Translations under genes and position numbers: made by a program
From: Treponema sp.
GTDB taxonomy: Bacteria; Spirochaetota; Spirochaetia; Treponematales; Treponemataceae
Length of the DNA stretch: 64,000 nucleotides
Direction: 5' to 3'
Assembly (NCBI GenBank): GCA_022510845.1
Contig: JAFLSR010000008.1
Span: 1 to 64,000 of the forward strand
Shown: positions 9,074 through 17,461 of the stretch, piece by piece
Layout of the letters: each line of letters begins with the position of its first letter
Numbering within the stretch: the first letter of the stretch is position 1
Notes under the pieces: generated by a model
Told to the model about the DNA's origin: nothing
Databases searched by the model: none
What the model saw: only the letters and a program-made list of their open reading frames with translations

Positions 9074-9664
9074 ATGGATTTTTTGTTTTTTTTGAATTCA
9101 TTTCTTTTGGGAATCGCGCTCGCTGTCGATGCATTCAGCGTTTCAATCGTGAATGGTCTTGGCGAACCCAAAATGAGCCTTGCCCGAACCAGTGCGATTG
9201 CGGGTGTTTACGCCGCGTTCCAGTTTGCGATGCCGCTTGTTGGCTGGATTTGCGTCCATACGATTTTGATGATTTTTTCATCGTTCCAAAAATTCATTCC
9301 GGGCATCGCGCTTGTGTTGTTGGCATATCTTGGCGTGAAAATGATTTGGGATGCCGCAAAAAATGAGCACGATGAAAAAGATTCCGAAGGTCACGTTTTG
9401 TCGGTGGGCACGCTTTTGTTGCAGGGCGTTGCCACTTCGATTGACGCGCTTAGCGTGGGATTCGCCATCGCGGAATATGATTTTTTTGTCGCGCTCGTTT
9501 CAGTGCTGATTATCGCCATCGTTACGTTCGCGCTTTGCTTTTGCGGATTGAAAATCGGAAAAAAAATCGGAGAACGCTTTTCCGCGCGGGCGCAGATTTT
9601 CGGCGGTGTTATCTTGATTTTAATCGGAATTGAAATTTTCATTCGCGGGATTTTATCGATTTAG
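9074..9664 (+). CDS. mntP: Manganese efflux pump MntP
   Basis: A 196-aa inner-membrane protein with six predicted TM segments in two related halves. Each half carries the family's acidic motif: LAVDAFSVS near residue 16 and TSIDALSVG near residue 120. A charged cytoplasmic loop (NEHDEKDSEGH) separates the halves. MntP exports Mn2+ and protects against manganese excess. Length and motif spacing match the family (~190 aa). The gene follows ppdK but has its own promoter, so it is probably a separate unit. It converges with rlmB. Confidence 0.92.
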   Translation: MDFLFFLNSFLLGIALAVDAFSVSIVNGLGEPKMSLARTSAIAGVYAAFQFAMPLVGWICVHTILMIFSSFQKFIPGIALVLLAYLGVKMIWDAAKNEHDEKDSEGHVLSVGTLLLQGVATSIDALSVGFAIAEYDFFVALVSVLIIAIVTFALCFCGLKIGKKIGERFSARAQIFGGVILILIGIEIFIRGILSI

Positions 9665-9720
9665 AGTCGAAGCGAAAATCGGCAGCAAGCCCAAGGGTTT
9701 GCGTTTGGGCGAAAATTGTT

Positions 9721-10536
9721 TCAGTGAGATTTTTTTTGGCGGAAAATTTCGTAGAGTAAAATGCCGGTCGCTACGGAAACGTTTAGGCTGTCAATGCGGC
9801 CGCAAGTGGGAATGGAAACAATCGAATCGCATTCTTCGCGCAAAAGCCTTGAAATGCCCGCGCCTTCGCTTCCCATTATCAAGACGCAATTTTCTGCGAA
9901 GATGCCGTCTTGAATTTGCGTTCCGCCCGCGTCCGCGCCGTAAACCCAAAATCCTGCTTGCTTTAATTTTTGCACCGCGCGCACAAGATTCGGCACGATT
10001 GAGATTTTCACCCAGTTTGACGCGCCCGCACTTGTCCGTGCCACAATTTCGTTTTGTGAAAAGTCGGACGCTCCGCGATGCGATGGAACGAGCACAAGCG
10101 ACACTCCGAATTGGTCCGCGCTGCGCAAAATCGCTCCGACATTGTGAACGTCTGTAATCGAATCCAAGACTAAAACGGTGGCACGCTTTTTTGAATTGAT
10201 TTCTGTTTCTGCATTTGATTCGGATTGCGCAAGAAATTCTTCAAGCCACAAATCGAATTCGACAATGTTTTGTGCGCGGGAACTTTCGCCAGAAATTTGC
10301 AGGACGATTCCGCGGTGGTCGCGCGCGCCTTGCAGCAAATTTTTTACAAGCGCGTCCAAATTTTTTTTGTCAGAGGAATTGCATTTTACGCCGAACGCTG
10401 CGGCTTGCTCCAAAATTTTTTTTATGCGCGGTCCCGGGTTGCAATAAAAAATTTGCATTTGTTCTGCAAGATTTTTTTTGCCCGAGACAGATTTCAGATT
10501 TTCTTCGACTGCGTGAAATCCCGTGAAAATTTGCAT
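9721..10536 (-). CDS. rlmB: TrmH-family 23S rRNA 2'-O-methyltransferase, RlmB-like
   Basis: A SPOUT methyltransferase predicted to methylate a ribose 2'-OH of 23S rRNA (Gm2251 in E. coli). The N-terminal ~75 residues (FTGFHAVEENLKS…) match the RNA-binding substrate domain. The C-terminal knot has LDSITDVHNVGAILRSADQFG, MGSEGAGISRLLREECD and IPTCGRIDSLNVSVATGILLYE, the three SPOUT motifs. The ATG follows immediately after the stop of the upstream ychJ-like gene with no gap, implying translational coupling. A second SpoU gene is at 36507–37277; which one modifies which site cannot be settled from sequence alone. Confidence 0.85.
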   Translation of the reverse strand: MQIFTGFHAVEENLKSVSGKKNLAEQMQIFYCNPGPRIKKILEQAAAFGVKCNSSDKKNLDALVKNLLQGARDHRGIVLQISGESSRAQNIVEFDLWLEEFLAQSESNAETEINSKKRATVLVLDSITDVHNVGAILRSADQFGVSLVLVPSHRGASDFSQNEIVARTSAGASNWVKISIVPNLVRAVQKLKQAGFWVYGADAGGTQIQDGIFAENCVLIMGSEGAGISRLLREECDSIVSIPTCGRIDSLNVSVATGILLYEIFRQKKSH

Positions 10537-11040
10537 TTAGTTTTTGCCGCAGCAGTTCTTGTATTTTTTTCCGCTTCCGCACGGGCATGGTTCGTTGCGC
10601 CCGATTTTTCTGCCTTCGCGCACAATGGTTTCAACTTTGAGTTCTCCGGTTGAGTATGCCCATTCGCCATCGATTTTTTTGAAGTACGCCATTTCGTGGT
10701 GAGTTTCGCGGATATGCTTTTGCGTGTAGACTGCTTCAAATTCCACGATGCCTTCGTTGTCGGAAGCAGTGCCTTTTTCCGTGCGCAGAATTCGCAATCC
10801 GTGCCATGTGGAATTGCGACTCCAATCTTCCGTGGCTTTGCGGTCGATTTGCGCGATTTGCTCCGAAGATTCGCAAGTGTTGATGATGAAATCGATTTCT
10901 TGCTTGACGTAAGATGAATAGCGCGCGCGCATCAAGTCTTCCGCCGTAGCCGCCTTTTTTGTTCCTTTGATGATTGGCTCGCAGCATTCGCCGTAATTTT
11001 TTCCCGAGCCGCACGGACATAAATTTTCGTTTTGTTCCAT
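10537..11040 (-). CDS. YchJ-like protein with SEC-C motifs at both ends
   Basis: A 167-aa protein with a SEC-C zinc motif at each end ([13 protein letters not shown] near residue 8, [13 protein letters not shown] near the C-terminus). Between them is the NTF2-like YchJ domain, with [18 protein letters not shown] and [12 protein letters not shown] motifs bind zinc and, in SecA, SecB; YchJ proteins have no firmly established biochemical role. It is the first gene of a two-gene unit with rlmB, its stop codon abutting the rlmB ATG. It has a leaderless-type promoter at 11047–11075. Confidence 0.85.
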   Translation of the reverse strand: MEQNENLCPCGSGKNYGECCEPIIKGTKKAATAEDLMRARYSSYVKQEIDFIINTCESSEQIAQIDRKATEDWSRNSTWHGLRILRTEKGTASDNEGIVEFEAVYTQKHIRETHHEMAYFKKIDGEWAYSTGELKVETIVREGRKIGRNEPCPCGSGKKYKNCCGKN

Positions 11041-11046
11041 GCGGAA

Positions 11047-11075
11047 ATTGTAGCAGAAAAATGCGGAAAGGACAA
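11047..11075 (-). promoter_or_regulatory. Promoter of ychJ-like–rlmB (predicted leaderless)
   Basis: On the minus strand: TTGTCC (11075–11070), 17-nt spacer, TACAAT (11052–11047), then TTCCGC and ATG at 11040. Six bases between the -10 box and ATG place the start point on the ATG. Confidence 0.65.
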
Positions 11076-11105
11076 GTGTGTTTGATTGACCTGAAAATCG
11101 CGCCG

Positions 11106-11140
11106 CGAGTTTTCAAAGAAACTCGGTAGTAACTTGTTGC
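11106..11140. repeat. Degenerate CGAGTTT / AACTTGTTGC palindrome copy
   Basis: CGAGTTTTC…AAACTCG arms (11106–11125) followed by TAACTTGTTGC (11130–11140): the same two-part layout as the better-preserved copies at 2076–2113 and 44039–44076. It lies between divergent genes. Confidence 0.45.
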
Positions 11141-11172
11141 GTTCCGAATTGAGCGGCAACGTCAAACATTCC

Positions 11173-11201
11173 TTGATTCAAAATGCAAATTTCATTATAA
11201 T
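11173..11201 (+). promoter_or_regulatory. Promoter of the M29-type peptidase (predicted leaderless)
   Basis: TTGATT (11173–11178), 17-nt spacer, TATAAT (11196–11201), eight bases, ATG 11210. No ribosome-binding site fits before the ATG. Confidence 0.65.
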
Positions 11202-11209
11202 TTTTCGCT

Positions 11210-12325
11210 ATGTTCAATATGAAAAAAAATCAGACGAGTGCTGAAACCATCGTAAAAAATGTCCTCAAAATAAAAAAAGGCGAGCGCGTTTTGATAATTG
11301 CAAATCCCGCTATGTCGAACATCGCGCAGGATTTGTACACCACTTGCGACAAAGCCGAATCTTTTCCTGTCCTGATTTATCAGAACGAAAAGACTTCTTT
11401 TGACAATGCCGAGCCTGCCGTCATCGCCGCGATAAAGTCCGCGCCCGATGTGATTATTTCGATTTCGAGTTTGAAGCTTGGAAAGGATGCCGAAGCGACG
11501 ACCACTCCGTATACCGACGATTCGGGGAAAAAATACGATCACATTTTTGACTATCTTTTGGACGGAAAAAAATCTGTTCGCGCGGTGTGGGCGCCCGGTC
11601 TTACCGATGATATGTTCGAGCGCACAGTGAACATCGATTATGCCGCGCTTTCCGAGAATTGCAAGAAATTGAGCGAGCGGCTTTCCAACGCCGTGAGCAT
11701 TCATGTTACGAGCGCGGGCGGAACGGACATACTTGTTCCTGTGGAAGGACGCGAGCCTTTGGACGACAACGGCGATTTTTCCAAAGCGGGAAGCGGCGGC
11801 AATATTCCTGCCGGCGAAGTTTTCATAAGCCCGATTGTTGGAGACGGAGCGGAAAAAGGCTGCAACGGAACGATAGTGTTTGACGGTTCGATGACTTTTG
11901 CGGATGGAGATTCGATTTTGCAAACTCCGATTACGGTAAAAGTCCAAGGCGGATTTGCCACAGAAATTTCCGGCGGCGCAGAAGCCAAGCGGCTTTTGAA
12001 AACGATTTCCGATGCCGAATCGCGTTCGCTTCAAATGGAAAAGAAAGGCGAACTTCCGCAAGGGCAGGGCGCGATTTACAAAAGGAACGCGCGCAATATC
12101 GGAGAACTTGGAATCGGCTTGAACCCCGCCGCCAAGATTACGGGAAATATGTTGGAGGATGAGAAGGCGTTCAAAACCTGCCATTTTGCAATCGGCGAAA
12201 ATTATGACAATGACGCGCCCTCTCTTATTCACCTTGATGGCGTTGTGCGCCTTCCCACGATTGTGATAAATTATAAAGACGGCACGACTTTTACCGCGCT
12301 CGAAAACGGCGTGCTTAAAATATAG
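11210..12325 (+). CDS. M29-family aminopeptidase-like protein
   Basis: A cytosolic protein of 371 residues resembling thermophilic/M29 leucyl aminopeptidases, which remove N-terminal residues with a two-metal centre. The C-terminal block NIGELGIGLNPAAKITGNMLEDEKAFKTCHFAIGE…HLDG has the conserved acidic and His residues expected of the metal site, and GNIPAGEVFISP matches the family's catalytic loop. The N-terminal Rossmann-like half is more divergent. A second ATG nine bases in (MKKNQTS) is an alternative start; the promoter position favours 11210. Monocistronic. A hydrolytic rather than another related activity is inferred. Confidence 0.8.
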   Translation: MFNMKKNQTSAETIVKNVLKIKKGERVLIIANPAMSNIAQDLYTTCDKAESFPVLIYQNEKTSFDNAEPAVIAAIKSAPDVIISISSLKLGKDAEATTTPYTDDSGKKYDHIFDYLLDGKKSVRAVWAPGLTDDMFERTVNIDYAALSENCKKLSERLSNAVSIHVTSAGGTDILVPVEGREPLDDNGDFSKAGSGGNIPAGEVFISPIVGDGAEKGCNGTIVFDGSMTFADGDSILQTPITVKVQGGFATEISGGAEAKRLLKTISDAESRSLQMEKKGELPQGQGAIYKRNARNIGELGIGLNPAAKITGNMLEDEKAFKTCHFAIGENYDNDAPSLIHLDGVVRLPTIVINYKDGTTFTALENGVLKI

Positions 12326-12538
12326 TTTTTAAGATTGTGTTGAATTGGCGGTACTCGCAAAAGAGTGGAGAAGTAAAAGATGTCATTCGGTAGCAAATAA
12401 AAATTCGCGATTGCAAATATACGTAATTAGAAGCCTCTTGTGTTCCGCCGTCGTCCATGTCGCCTTCCTTTTTTTTTAAAAACGCCGCAAAAAAATCGTG
12501 GCAAGTCATCGATTGCGCAGTTTTTTTTGCCGGGATTT

Positions 12539-13363
12539 CTAGATTTTTCCGCCAATCATTTCGCGAGTGAGTGATTCGCTGTGCTTCAACATTGCCACCG
12601 GAACGCCGTAGGCTTTTTCCAAATCCGCATCGGTGAGAACTTCTTCCACAGTGCCTAGGGAGATGTCGTGATTTCGATAGAATAGCATCACGGTTTCGGC
12701 GTATTTTCGCGTGAGGTCGAGTTCGTGCATCGAAATATAAATCGAAACACAGGTGGCGGCAGAATATTCTTTTAGATATTGCAACGCCGCGTGCTTGTGC
12801 TTGTCTTCCATTGCAAAAAAAGGTTCGTCCATGAAAATCGAGCGCGACCCGTATAAAATCGAAAACGCAACCAACGTCCGCTGAAGTTCGCCTTTGGAAA
12901 GCGTATTGAATTTTTTCTTTGCGAGCGATTCCACTTCAAAGACTTCTTCTACTTCTTCCAAAAAATCTCGCTTGGAGTTCCTGATGCCGCGTCCTTCGCC
13001 GCCCAAAAGTCCATTTTTGTAAACGAATCTCAGAAGTGCGCCGCATTCGTCTTCTGTTTCAAGTTCCATATTTTGGTAGATGTATGAAGCCTTTTCGTCG
13101 CGTTCTTCTTGAGAAAGAGTTCGTGTGTCCTTGCCAAAAAGTTCAACCGAGCCTTGGACTGGAAGAATCCTTCCTGCCGCCAAAAGCATAAAAGTGGATT
13201 TGCCCGAACCATTCGGACCAACAAGGCTCACAAAGCCAGGAGGCAGTTGCGCAGAAAAATGATCGAAAATCACAGGCGGCATAATTTGTTCGCCGTTTTC
13301 GTCAACATCGCCTTCAAGCGGGGGGTAGGAGAAATTCACATCTTGAAATTTCAGAAAACTCAT
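12539..13363 (-). CDS. Orphan ABC transporter ATP-binding protein
   Basis: A single ABC ATPase subunit of ~274 residues: Walker A GPNGSGKS near residue 50, Q-loop YIYQNMELE, degenerate signature LSKGELQRT (instead of LSGGQ) near 158, Walker B RSIFMDEPFFAMED, and H-loop ISMHELDL. No permease or binding protein is adjacent, so the substrate is unknown. The start is taken as ATG 13363 (MSFLKFQDVNFSYPP), 7 nt after a TAAAAT box; the frame extends to a TTG inside the -35 box. The insert DVDENGEQIMPP after the first strand is unusual for the family. Confidence 0.85.
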   Translation of the reverse strand: MSFLKFQDVNFSYPPLEGDVDENGEQIMPPVIFDHFSAQLPPGFVSLVGPNGSGKSTFMLLAAGRILPVQGSVELFGKDTRTLSQEERDEKASYIYQNMELETEDECGALLRFVYKNGLLGGEGRGIRNSKRDFLEEVEEVFEVESLAKKKFNTLSKGELQRTLVAFSILYGSRSIFMDEPFFAMEDKHKHAALQYLKEYSAATCVSIYISMHELDLTRKYAETVMLFYRNHDISLGTVEEVLTDADLEKAYGVPVAMLKHSESLTREMIGGKI

Positions 13364-13370
13364 ATTCGAT

Positions 13371-13399
13371 ATTTTAGCAAAAAATTTGAATTTTTGCAA
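13371..13399 (-). promoter_or_regulatory. Promoter of the orphan ABC ATPase (predicted leaderless)
   Basis: On the minus strand: TTGCAA (13399–13394), 17-nt spacer, TAAAAT (13376–13371), seven bases, ATG 13363. Confidence 0.6.
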
Positions 13400-13451
13400 T
13401 TACAAAAAAACGCGCCAACAGATTGCATAAACAAAACGAAGTGAATTCTGC

Positions 13452-13480
13452 TTGAAACTTTTTGTGCCGCGTGATATAAT
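13452..13480 (+). promoter_or_regulatory. pyrB promoter
   Basis: TTGAAA (13452–13457), 17-nt spacer, TATAAT (13475–13480). Predicted start near 13487 gives a ~49-nt leader with GGGAG before ATG 13536. The leader is too short for a classical pyr attenuator and has no clear terminator hairpin. Confidence 0.7.
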
Positions 13481-13535
13481 TCCAAAAAAATTGAGATTTT
13501 TGAAAACTTCGAAAATTTAATGGGAGTTTGATTTA

Positions 13536-14459
13536 ATGCTAAAAGATCGTCACGTCATTCAAATATCTGACCTGTCCGTTCCGGAAATCGATGAAATCTG
13601 CGAACTGGCAGAACAAATTATTGTTGATCCGAATTCATTTAAAGAAGTGTGCCGCGGGAAAATTCTTGCGGCACTTTTTTTTGAGCCGAGCACAAGGACG
13701 CGGCTTTCGTTCGAGGCGGCTATGTTGCGGCTTGGGGGGAGCGTGGAAGGCTTTGCGGATGCTTCTTACACTTCCACGACAAAGGGCGAAATCCTTGCTG
13801 ACACCATTCGCGTGGTTTCGAGTTATGCCGATGTGATTGCGATTCGAAGTCCCAAGGAGGGGGCCGCGCTTTTGGCGAGCGAATATTCATCGTGTCCCAT
13901 AATCAACGCGGGCGATGGCGGGCATTTTCACCCCACGCAGACTCTCACCGACTTGCTCACGATTCGCCAGCTCAAAGGCAGCTTGGAAGGAATGACGATT
14001 TGTTGCGTCGGCGATTTGCGTTTTGGAAGGACGGTTCATTCGCTCACGCAGGCGATGTGCCGCTATCCAAAAAATCGCTTCGTCTTTGTAAGTCCAAAAG
14101 AACTCACAATTCCAGAATATATGGTTGAGGACATCATTAAGCCTGCTGGAATCGAATACGAATGCGCCGAGCGAATGGAAGATGTAATTGATAGTGCCGA
14201 CATCCTTTATATGACGCGCGTCCAGAAAGAGCGGTTTTTCAACGAGCAGGATTACATTCGCTTGAAGGACAGTTACATTTTGGACAAAGAAAAAATGCGC
14301 CTTGCCAAAAAAGATATGATTGTTTTGCACCCGCTTCCTCGCGTGAATGAGATTTCCTACGAAGTGGATTCCGATCCGCGCGCGGCATATTTCAAGCAGG
14401 TGAAATTCGGAATGTACGCGCGAATGAGTTTGATGGCAAAACTCACCGGCGCGCTTTGA
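13536..14459 (+). CDS. pyrB: Aspartate carbamoyltransferase catalytic subunit
   Basis: Condenses carbamoyl phosphate with aspartate, the committed step of pyrimidine synthesis. The carbamoyl-phosphate loop [15 protein letters not shown] is at residues ~49–63, and the aspartate-side motif [10 protein letters not shown] is near 268. At 307 aa it has the usual length. It is followed 32 nt later by pyrI, so the holoenzyme is probably the allosteric catalytic/regulatory type found in enterics and archaea. The promoter and RBS (GGGAG) are clear. Confidence 0.96.
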   Translation: MLKDRHVIQISDLSVPEIDEICELAEQIIVDPNSFKEVCRGKILAALFFEPSTRTRLSFEAAMLRLGGSVEGFADASYTSTTKGEILADTIRVVSSYADVIAIRSPKEGAALLASEYSSCPIINAGDGGHFHPTQTLTDLLTIRQLKGSLEGMTICCVGDLRFGRTVHSLTQAMCRYPKNRFVFVSPKELTIPEYMVEDIIKPAGIEYECAERMEDVIDSADILYMTRVQKERFFNEQDYIRLKDSYILDKEKMRLAKKDMIVLHPLPRVNEISYEVDSDPRAAYFKQVKFGMYARMSLMAKLTGAL

Positions 14460-14491
14460 AATGCATTTGTGAACAAGGAGGAAGTAGAACT

Positions 14492-14944
14492 ATGTTGAAT
14501 GTTGATACCATAAAAAATGGTTTGGTGATTGACCACATTCATTCTGGCGATGGTCCGAAGATTTTCCGCTGGCTTGGTTTGGAAAAGGCGCGTTTTACTG
14601 CCGCGCTTGTGATGAACGTGCAGTCGAAAAATTTGAACAAGAAGGACATAATCAAAGTTGACAACATCATCAACATCGACTATTCGGTGCTTGGCTTCAT
14701 CGATCCGAACATCACTGTGAACATCGTCAAAGACGAAAAAATCGTTGAAAAAATAAAAATGGAATTGCCGCAAAAAGTTACTGGCGTTGTCTGTTGCAAA
14801 AATCCGCGATGCATTACCGCAAGCGAAAAATATGTCGTGCAAACTTTTGACCTCGTGGACAGAACGCGCGCTCTTTATCGCTGCAAATATTGCGATACCC
14901 TTTATAAGGCAGGGCTTCAAGGCGAGACGGTGGAAATCAATTAG
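14492..14944 (+). CDS. pyrI: Aspartate carbamoyltransferase regulatory subunit
   Basis: The zinc-binding regulatory chain that gives ATCase nucleotide feedback control. The N-terminal allosteric domain (LNVDTIKNGLVIDHI) binds nucleotides. The C-terminal zinc domain has the four cysteines CKNPRC…CKYC, with 4- and 2-residue gaps as in the family. The ATG at 14492 is preceded by AAGGAGG (14475–14481). An upstream in-frame TTG at 14456 overlaps the pyrB stop and lacks a good RBS. Length 150 aa is typical (E. coli 153). Confidence 0.95.
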   Translation: MLNVDTIKNGLVIDHIHSGDGPKIFRWLGLEKARFTAALVMNVQSKNLNKKDIIKVDNIINIDYSVLGFIDPNITVNIVKDEKIVEKIKMELPQKVTGVVCCKNPRCITASEKYVVQTFDLVDRTRALYRCKYCDTLYKAGLQGETVEIN

Positions 14945-15004
14945 AATCTGTAAAATTGATTTTGGCAGTGAGTTTTGACGAGTTTGAAATAATTTGGTTA
15001 AAAA

Positions 15005-16405
15005 ATGAAAATCATTTACAATGCGATTTTGCTTGATGAATCGATGCGAACGCGCGGCGCACTTGTCTTGGACAAGAAAAAAATTGTGCGCGTCCTAAAA
15101 GGCAATTTTAAAACCGAGCGTGCGGTTCTTGCTGCCGCCGAATTCGCTTGCGATAAAAAAAATGTAAATAAAATTGAATTCGTGAATGCGGAGGGCTTGA
15201 CGCTCGCGCCGGCATTTATCGATATGCATTCGCATTTTCGCTATCCTGGACAAACCGAAAAAGAGGATTTGCAGAGCGCGCTCAACGCGGCGGCGGCTGG
15301 CGGCTTTGGAACTCTCGTTCTGATGCCGAACACGAATCCCGTGGTTTCTTCAAATGAACTTGCGATAAAAATCGAAAATGAAGCCGCCTCGCAAAAAAAA
15401 TCGCAAGTCTTTCAAACCGTAAGCATCACGAAAGATTTTGACGGCGCGACAACTTCGCATATCGATTATCTTGAAAAAAAATATGTGCCTGTAATTTCGG
15501 AAGACGGCCGCGATGTGGAAAATGCCGCCGTCATGCTTGAGGCGATGCGCCTTGCCGCGAAGAAAGGAATCATCGTCGCTTGCCACAGCGAAGATTGCGC
15601 GCTTGCGGCGCAGGCGAAATCTTATCGCAAAAACGCTTTGGAAATTATCGCGCGTTATAATATGAGCATTCAGGATTTATCGCAAACGCTCGGCAAAAAA
15701 AATCCGAAAAAAATCCCGCCGCTTGCGATAAACGAAGCGAAAAATAATATTTCAATCGCAAATTCGATATTGGAATTGGCGGAGGACATCGCAACCGAAC
15801 GAAATATCGCAATCGCAAAAAAGGCGAATTGCAGAATCCACATTTGCCATGTTTCAACAAAAAACAGCATTGATGCGATTCGTCGCGCGAAAAAAAATAT
15901 TGCGGGCGAAAAATCGCGCTTTCAAATTACTTGCGAAATCACGCCGCACCATTTGGGATTGGTTGGTACGCACGGAAAAGAAATTTTCGAATTCGTAAAT
16001 CCGCCTTTGCGGAGCGAAGAAGACCGCGCGGCTTTGATTCGAGCGTTGCGTGATGGAACTGCCGATGTTATCGCAACCGACCATGCGCCGCACACTGCTT
16101 GCGATAAGGCTGCGGGCGCGCCCGGATTTTCTGGATTGGAAACCGCATACGCTTTTTGCCACACGGTTTTGGTAGGACAGGAAAAATTCAGCGAACAGAA
16201 ATTATCGCAATTGATGTCGGCAAATCCCGCGAGAATTTTAGGCTTGAAAAAAGGTCTTCTGAAAGAAGGCTACGACGCGGATTTGGTTTTGCTCGACCCG
16301 CAGGAAAAATGGCAAGTGCGCTCGGCGGAATTTTTCAGCAAGGGAAAATCCACGCCGCTCGAAGGAAAAATTCTTACTGGGCGCGTGAAGAAAATTTTTT
16401 TGTAA
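15005..16405 (+). CDS. pyrC: Dihydroorotase (type I)
   Basis: Cyclises carbamoyl-aspartate to dihydroorotate, the step after PyrB. An amidohydrolase-fold enzyme of 466 aa with the metal motif MHSHFRYPGQTEKEDL near residue 72, the family stretch LMPNTNPV, ICHVSTKN, and the catalytic ATDHAPHTACDKA block. Long type I enzymes normally run 420–450 aa; the extra length is an insert with many Lys/Asn around residues 215–270. It follows pyrI by 60 nt. No strong RBS precedes the ATG, so an internal start point or read-through from pyrBI are both possible. Confidence 0.93.
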   Translation: MKIIYNAILLDESMRTRGALVLDKKKIVRVLKGNFKTERAVLAAAEFACDKKNVNKIEFVNAEGLTLAPAFIDMHSHFRYPGQTEKEDLQSALNAAAAGGFGTLVLMPNTNPVVSSNELAIKIENEAASQKKSQVFQTVSITKDFDGATTSHIDYLEKKYVPVISEDGRDVENAAVMLEAMRLAAKKGIIVACHSEDCALAAQAKSYRKNALEIIARYNMSIQDLSQTLGKKNPKKIPPLAINEAKNNISIANSILELAEDIATERNIAIAKKANCRIHICHVSTKNSIDAIRRAKKNIAGEKSRFQITCEITPHHLGLVGTHGKEIFEFVNPPLRSEEDRAALIRALRDGTADVIATDHAPHTACDKAAGAPGFSGLETAYAFCHTVLVGQEKFSEQKLSQLMSANPARILGLKKGLLKEGYDADLVLLDPQEKWQVRSAEFFSKGKSTPLEGKILTGRVKKIFL

Positions 16406-16411
16406 AATACG

Positions 16412-16450
16412 TTTCCTCACACAAAATTGAATAAATTTTGTGTGAGGAAA
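16412..16450. terminator. Strong inverted repeat between converging genes
   Basis: Perfect 17-bp arms (16412–16428 and 16434–16450) with a 5-nt loop. AT-rich ends flank a CTCACAC core. It sits just after the pyrC stop and ~70 nt from the methyltransferase stop on the other strand, suggesting a bidirectional terminator without a long T-run. Confidence 0.6.
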
Positions 16451-16507
16451 AGACATCCAAATAAATCAATTTTCGCGCGATTTGCCCGAACAGGCAAAAA
16501 CTCGTCC

Positions 16508-16519
16508 GCAACTTGTTGC
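16508..16519. repeat. GCAACTTGTTGC 12-mer palindrome copy
   Basis: Identical, on the other strand, to the GCAACAAGTTGC copies at 2076 and 57044; it touches the end of the methyltransferase gene. Confidence 0.55.
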
Positions 16520-16522
16520 GTT

Positions 16523-17461
16523 TCACTTTCCTGAATTTCGTTCCCAAAAAACTCCGTCTTCGTAGCCCTGGATTTTTTTTTCGTGTTCCGCAAGTTCGAG
16601 GCGTTTCTGTGCCCAAAGGCAATATTCCAAATTTTTTTCGATTCCGCAAAAATGGCGGCCGAGTTTTTTTGCTGCCACCGCGCTTGTTCCAGAACCCAAA
16701 AAAGGATCGAATACAACCGCGTCCAAAGGTGAACTTGCCAAAATCAATTTCGCAAAAAGTTTTTCGCTTTTTTGGGTGGGGTGATCCGTGTTTTCCGGCA
16801 TCGACCAAAAGGGAATCGAAATGTCGTCCCAAAAATTTCCGGGATGTGTCAGACGGAATTTTTTTCCGTCGCTTTCGCTCCAATCTTTTGGTATTCCGTC
16901 CTGTCTGTACGGTGCGAGAACGGCGCGTTTCAATTTCACTGCATCCACATCAAAAAAATATTCGTCGCCTGCTGTCGCAAAAAAAATGTCTTCGCAGGAA
17001 TTTTTCCAATTGGTTTTTGCGCCCCTCCCTTTTTCGCGTTGCCAAGTGATTCGATTCCGCACGCGCAAATATTTTTTGAGGACAAAATACAAATCCGCGC
17101 TGCTTTGCCAGTCGCAGCAAACATAGACGCTTGCATTGGGTTTGAGCACGCGCAAAATTTTAGGAAGCCACGATTCCAAATATTCGCAGTATGATGAGTC
17201 GCTTGTTTTGGAGAATTTCACTCCGCCAAAATTTTTCGTAAGATTGTAAGGCGGATCGACAATCAAAAGGTCTACGAATTTTTCGGGCAGAAATTCCATT
17301 GCGGAAAACAAATCGGCGCAAATTACTTTGTCTAGAATTTCTTTCACGGAAAATTGGCGCAATTCTTGGATTACTTTTTCGGCATAGATTTTTTTTTCGT
17401 TTTCGGAAAGTGTGAGGGTACGATTGTTTTTGGCGCGACTTTTTTCTTGCGGCATTTTCAT
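16523..17461 (-). CDS. Orphan N6-adenine (or N4-cytosine) DNA methyltransferase, beta class
   Basis: A 312-aa amino-methyltransferase transferring methyl groups from SAM to DNA. The catalytic motif DPPYN is at residues 69–73 and the SAM-binding motif FDPFLGSGTSA lies near 252–261. Motif IV before motif I is the beta-class order, shared with CcrM-type enzymes. DPPY favours adenine. The HPTQKSEKL stretch before motif I is a typical motif X. No restriction endonuclease is adjacent, so it may be regulatory or a remnant of an R-M system. Its ATG overlaps the stop of the upstream FtsH-like gene (ATGA), so the two are co-translated. Specificity cannot be read. Confidence 0.88.
   Translation of the reverse strand: MKMPQEKSRAKNNRTLTLSENEKKIYAEKVIQELRQFSVKEILDKVICADLFSAMEFLPEKFVDLLIVDPPYNLTKNFGGVKFSKTSDSSYCEYLESWLPKILRVLKPNASVYVCCDWQSSADLYFVLKKYLRVRNRITWQREKGRGAKTNWKNSCEDIFFATAGDEYFFDVDAVKLKRAVLAPYRQDGIPKDWSESDGKKFRLTHPGNFWDDISIPFWSMPENTDHPTQKSEKLFAKLILASSPLDAVVFDPFLGSGTSAVAAKKLGRHFCGIEKNLEYCLWAQKRLELAEHEKKIQGYEDGVFWERNSGK

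Noticed and set aside
9037..9074. A possible Mn-sensing (yybP-ykoY) riboswitch before mntP.
   Set aside because: Only 37 nt separate the ppdK terminator from the ATG and the promoter fills that space.
12326..12538. A small minus-strand gene (12315–12509) between the M29 peptidase and the ABC ATPase.
   Set aside because: No RBS, promoter or similarity; the region looks like degenerate spacer.
13481..13535. A pyr attenuator or PyrR-binding leader upstream of pyrB.
   Set aside because: The leader is ~49 nt, lacks a terminator hairpin and the anti-terminator pairings expected for such control.
16523..17461. A complete restriction–modification system around the methyltransferase.
   Set aside because: Neighbours are dihydroorotase and an FtsH-like AAA protein; no nuclease or specificity gene is visible within several kb.
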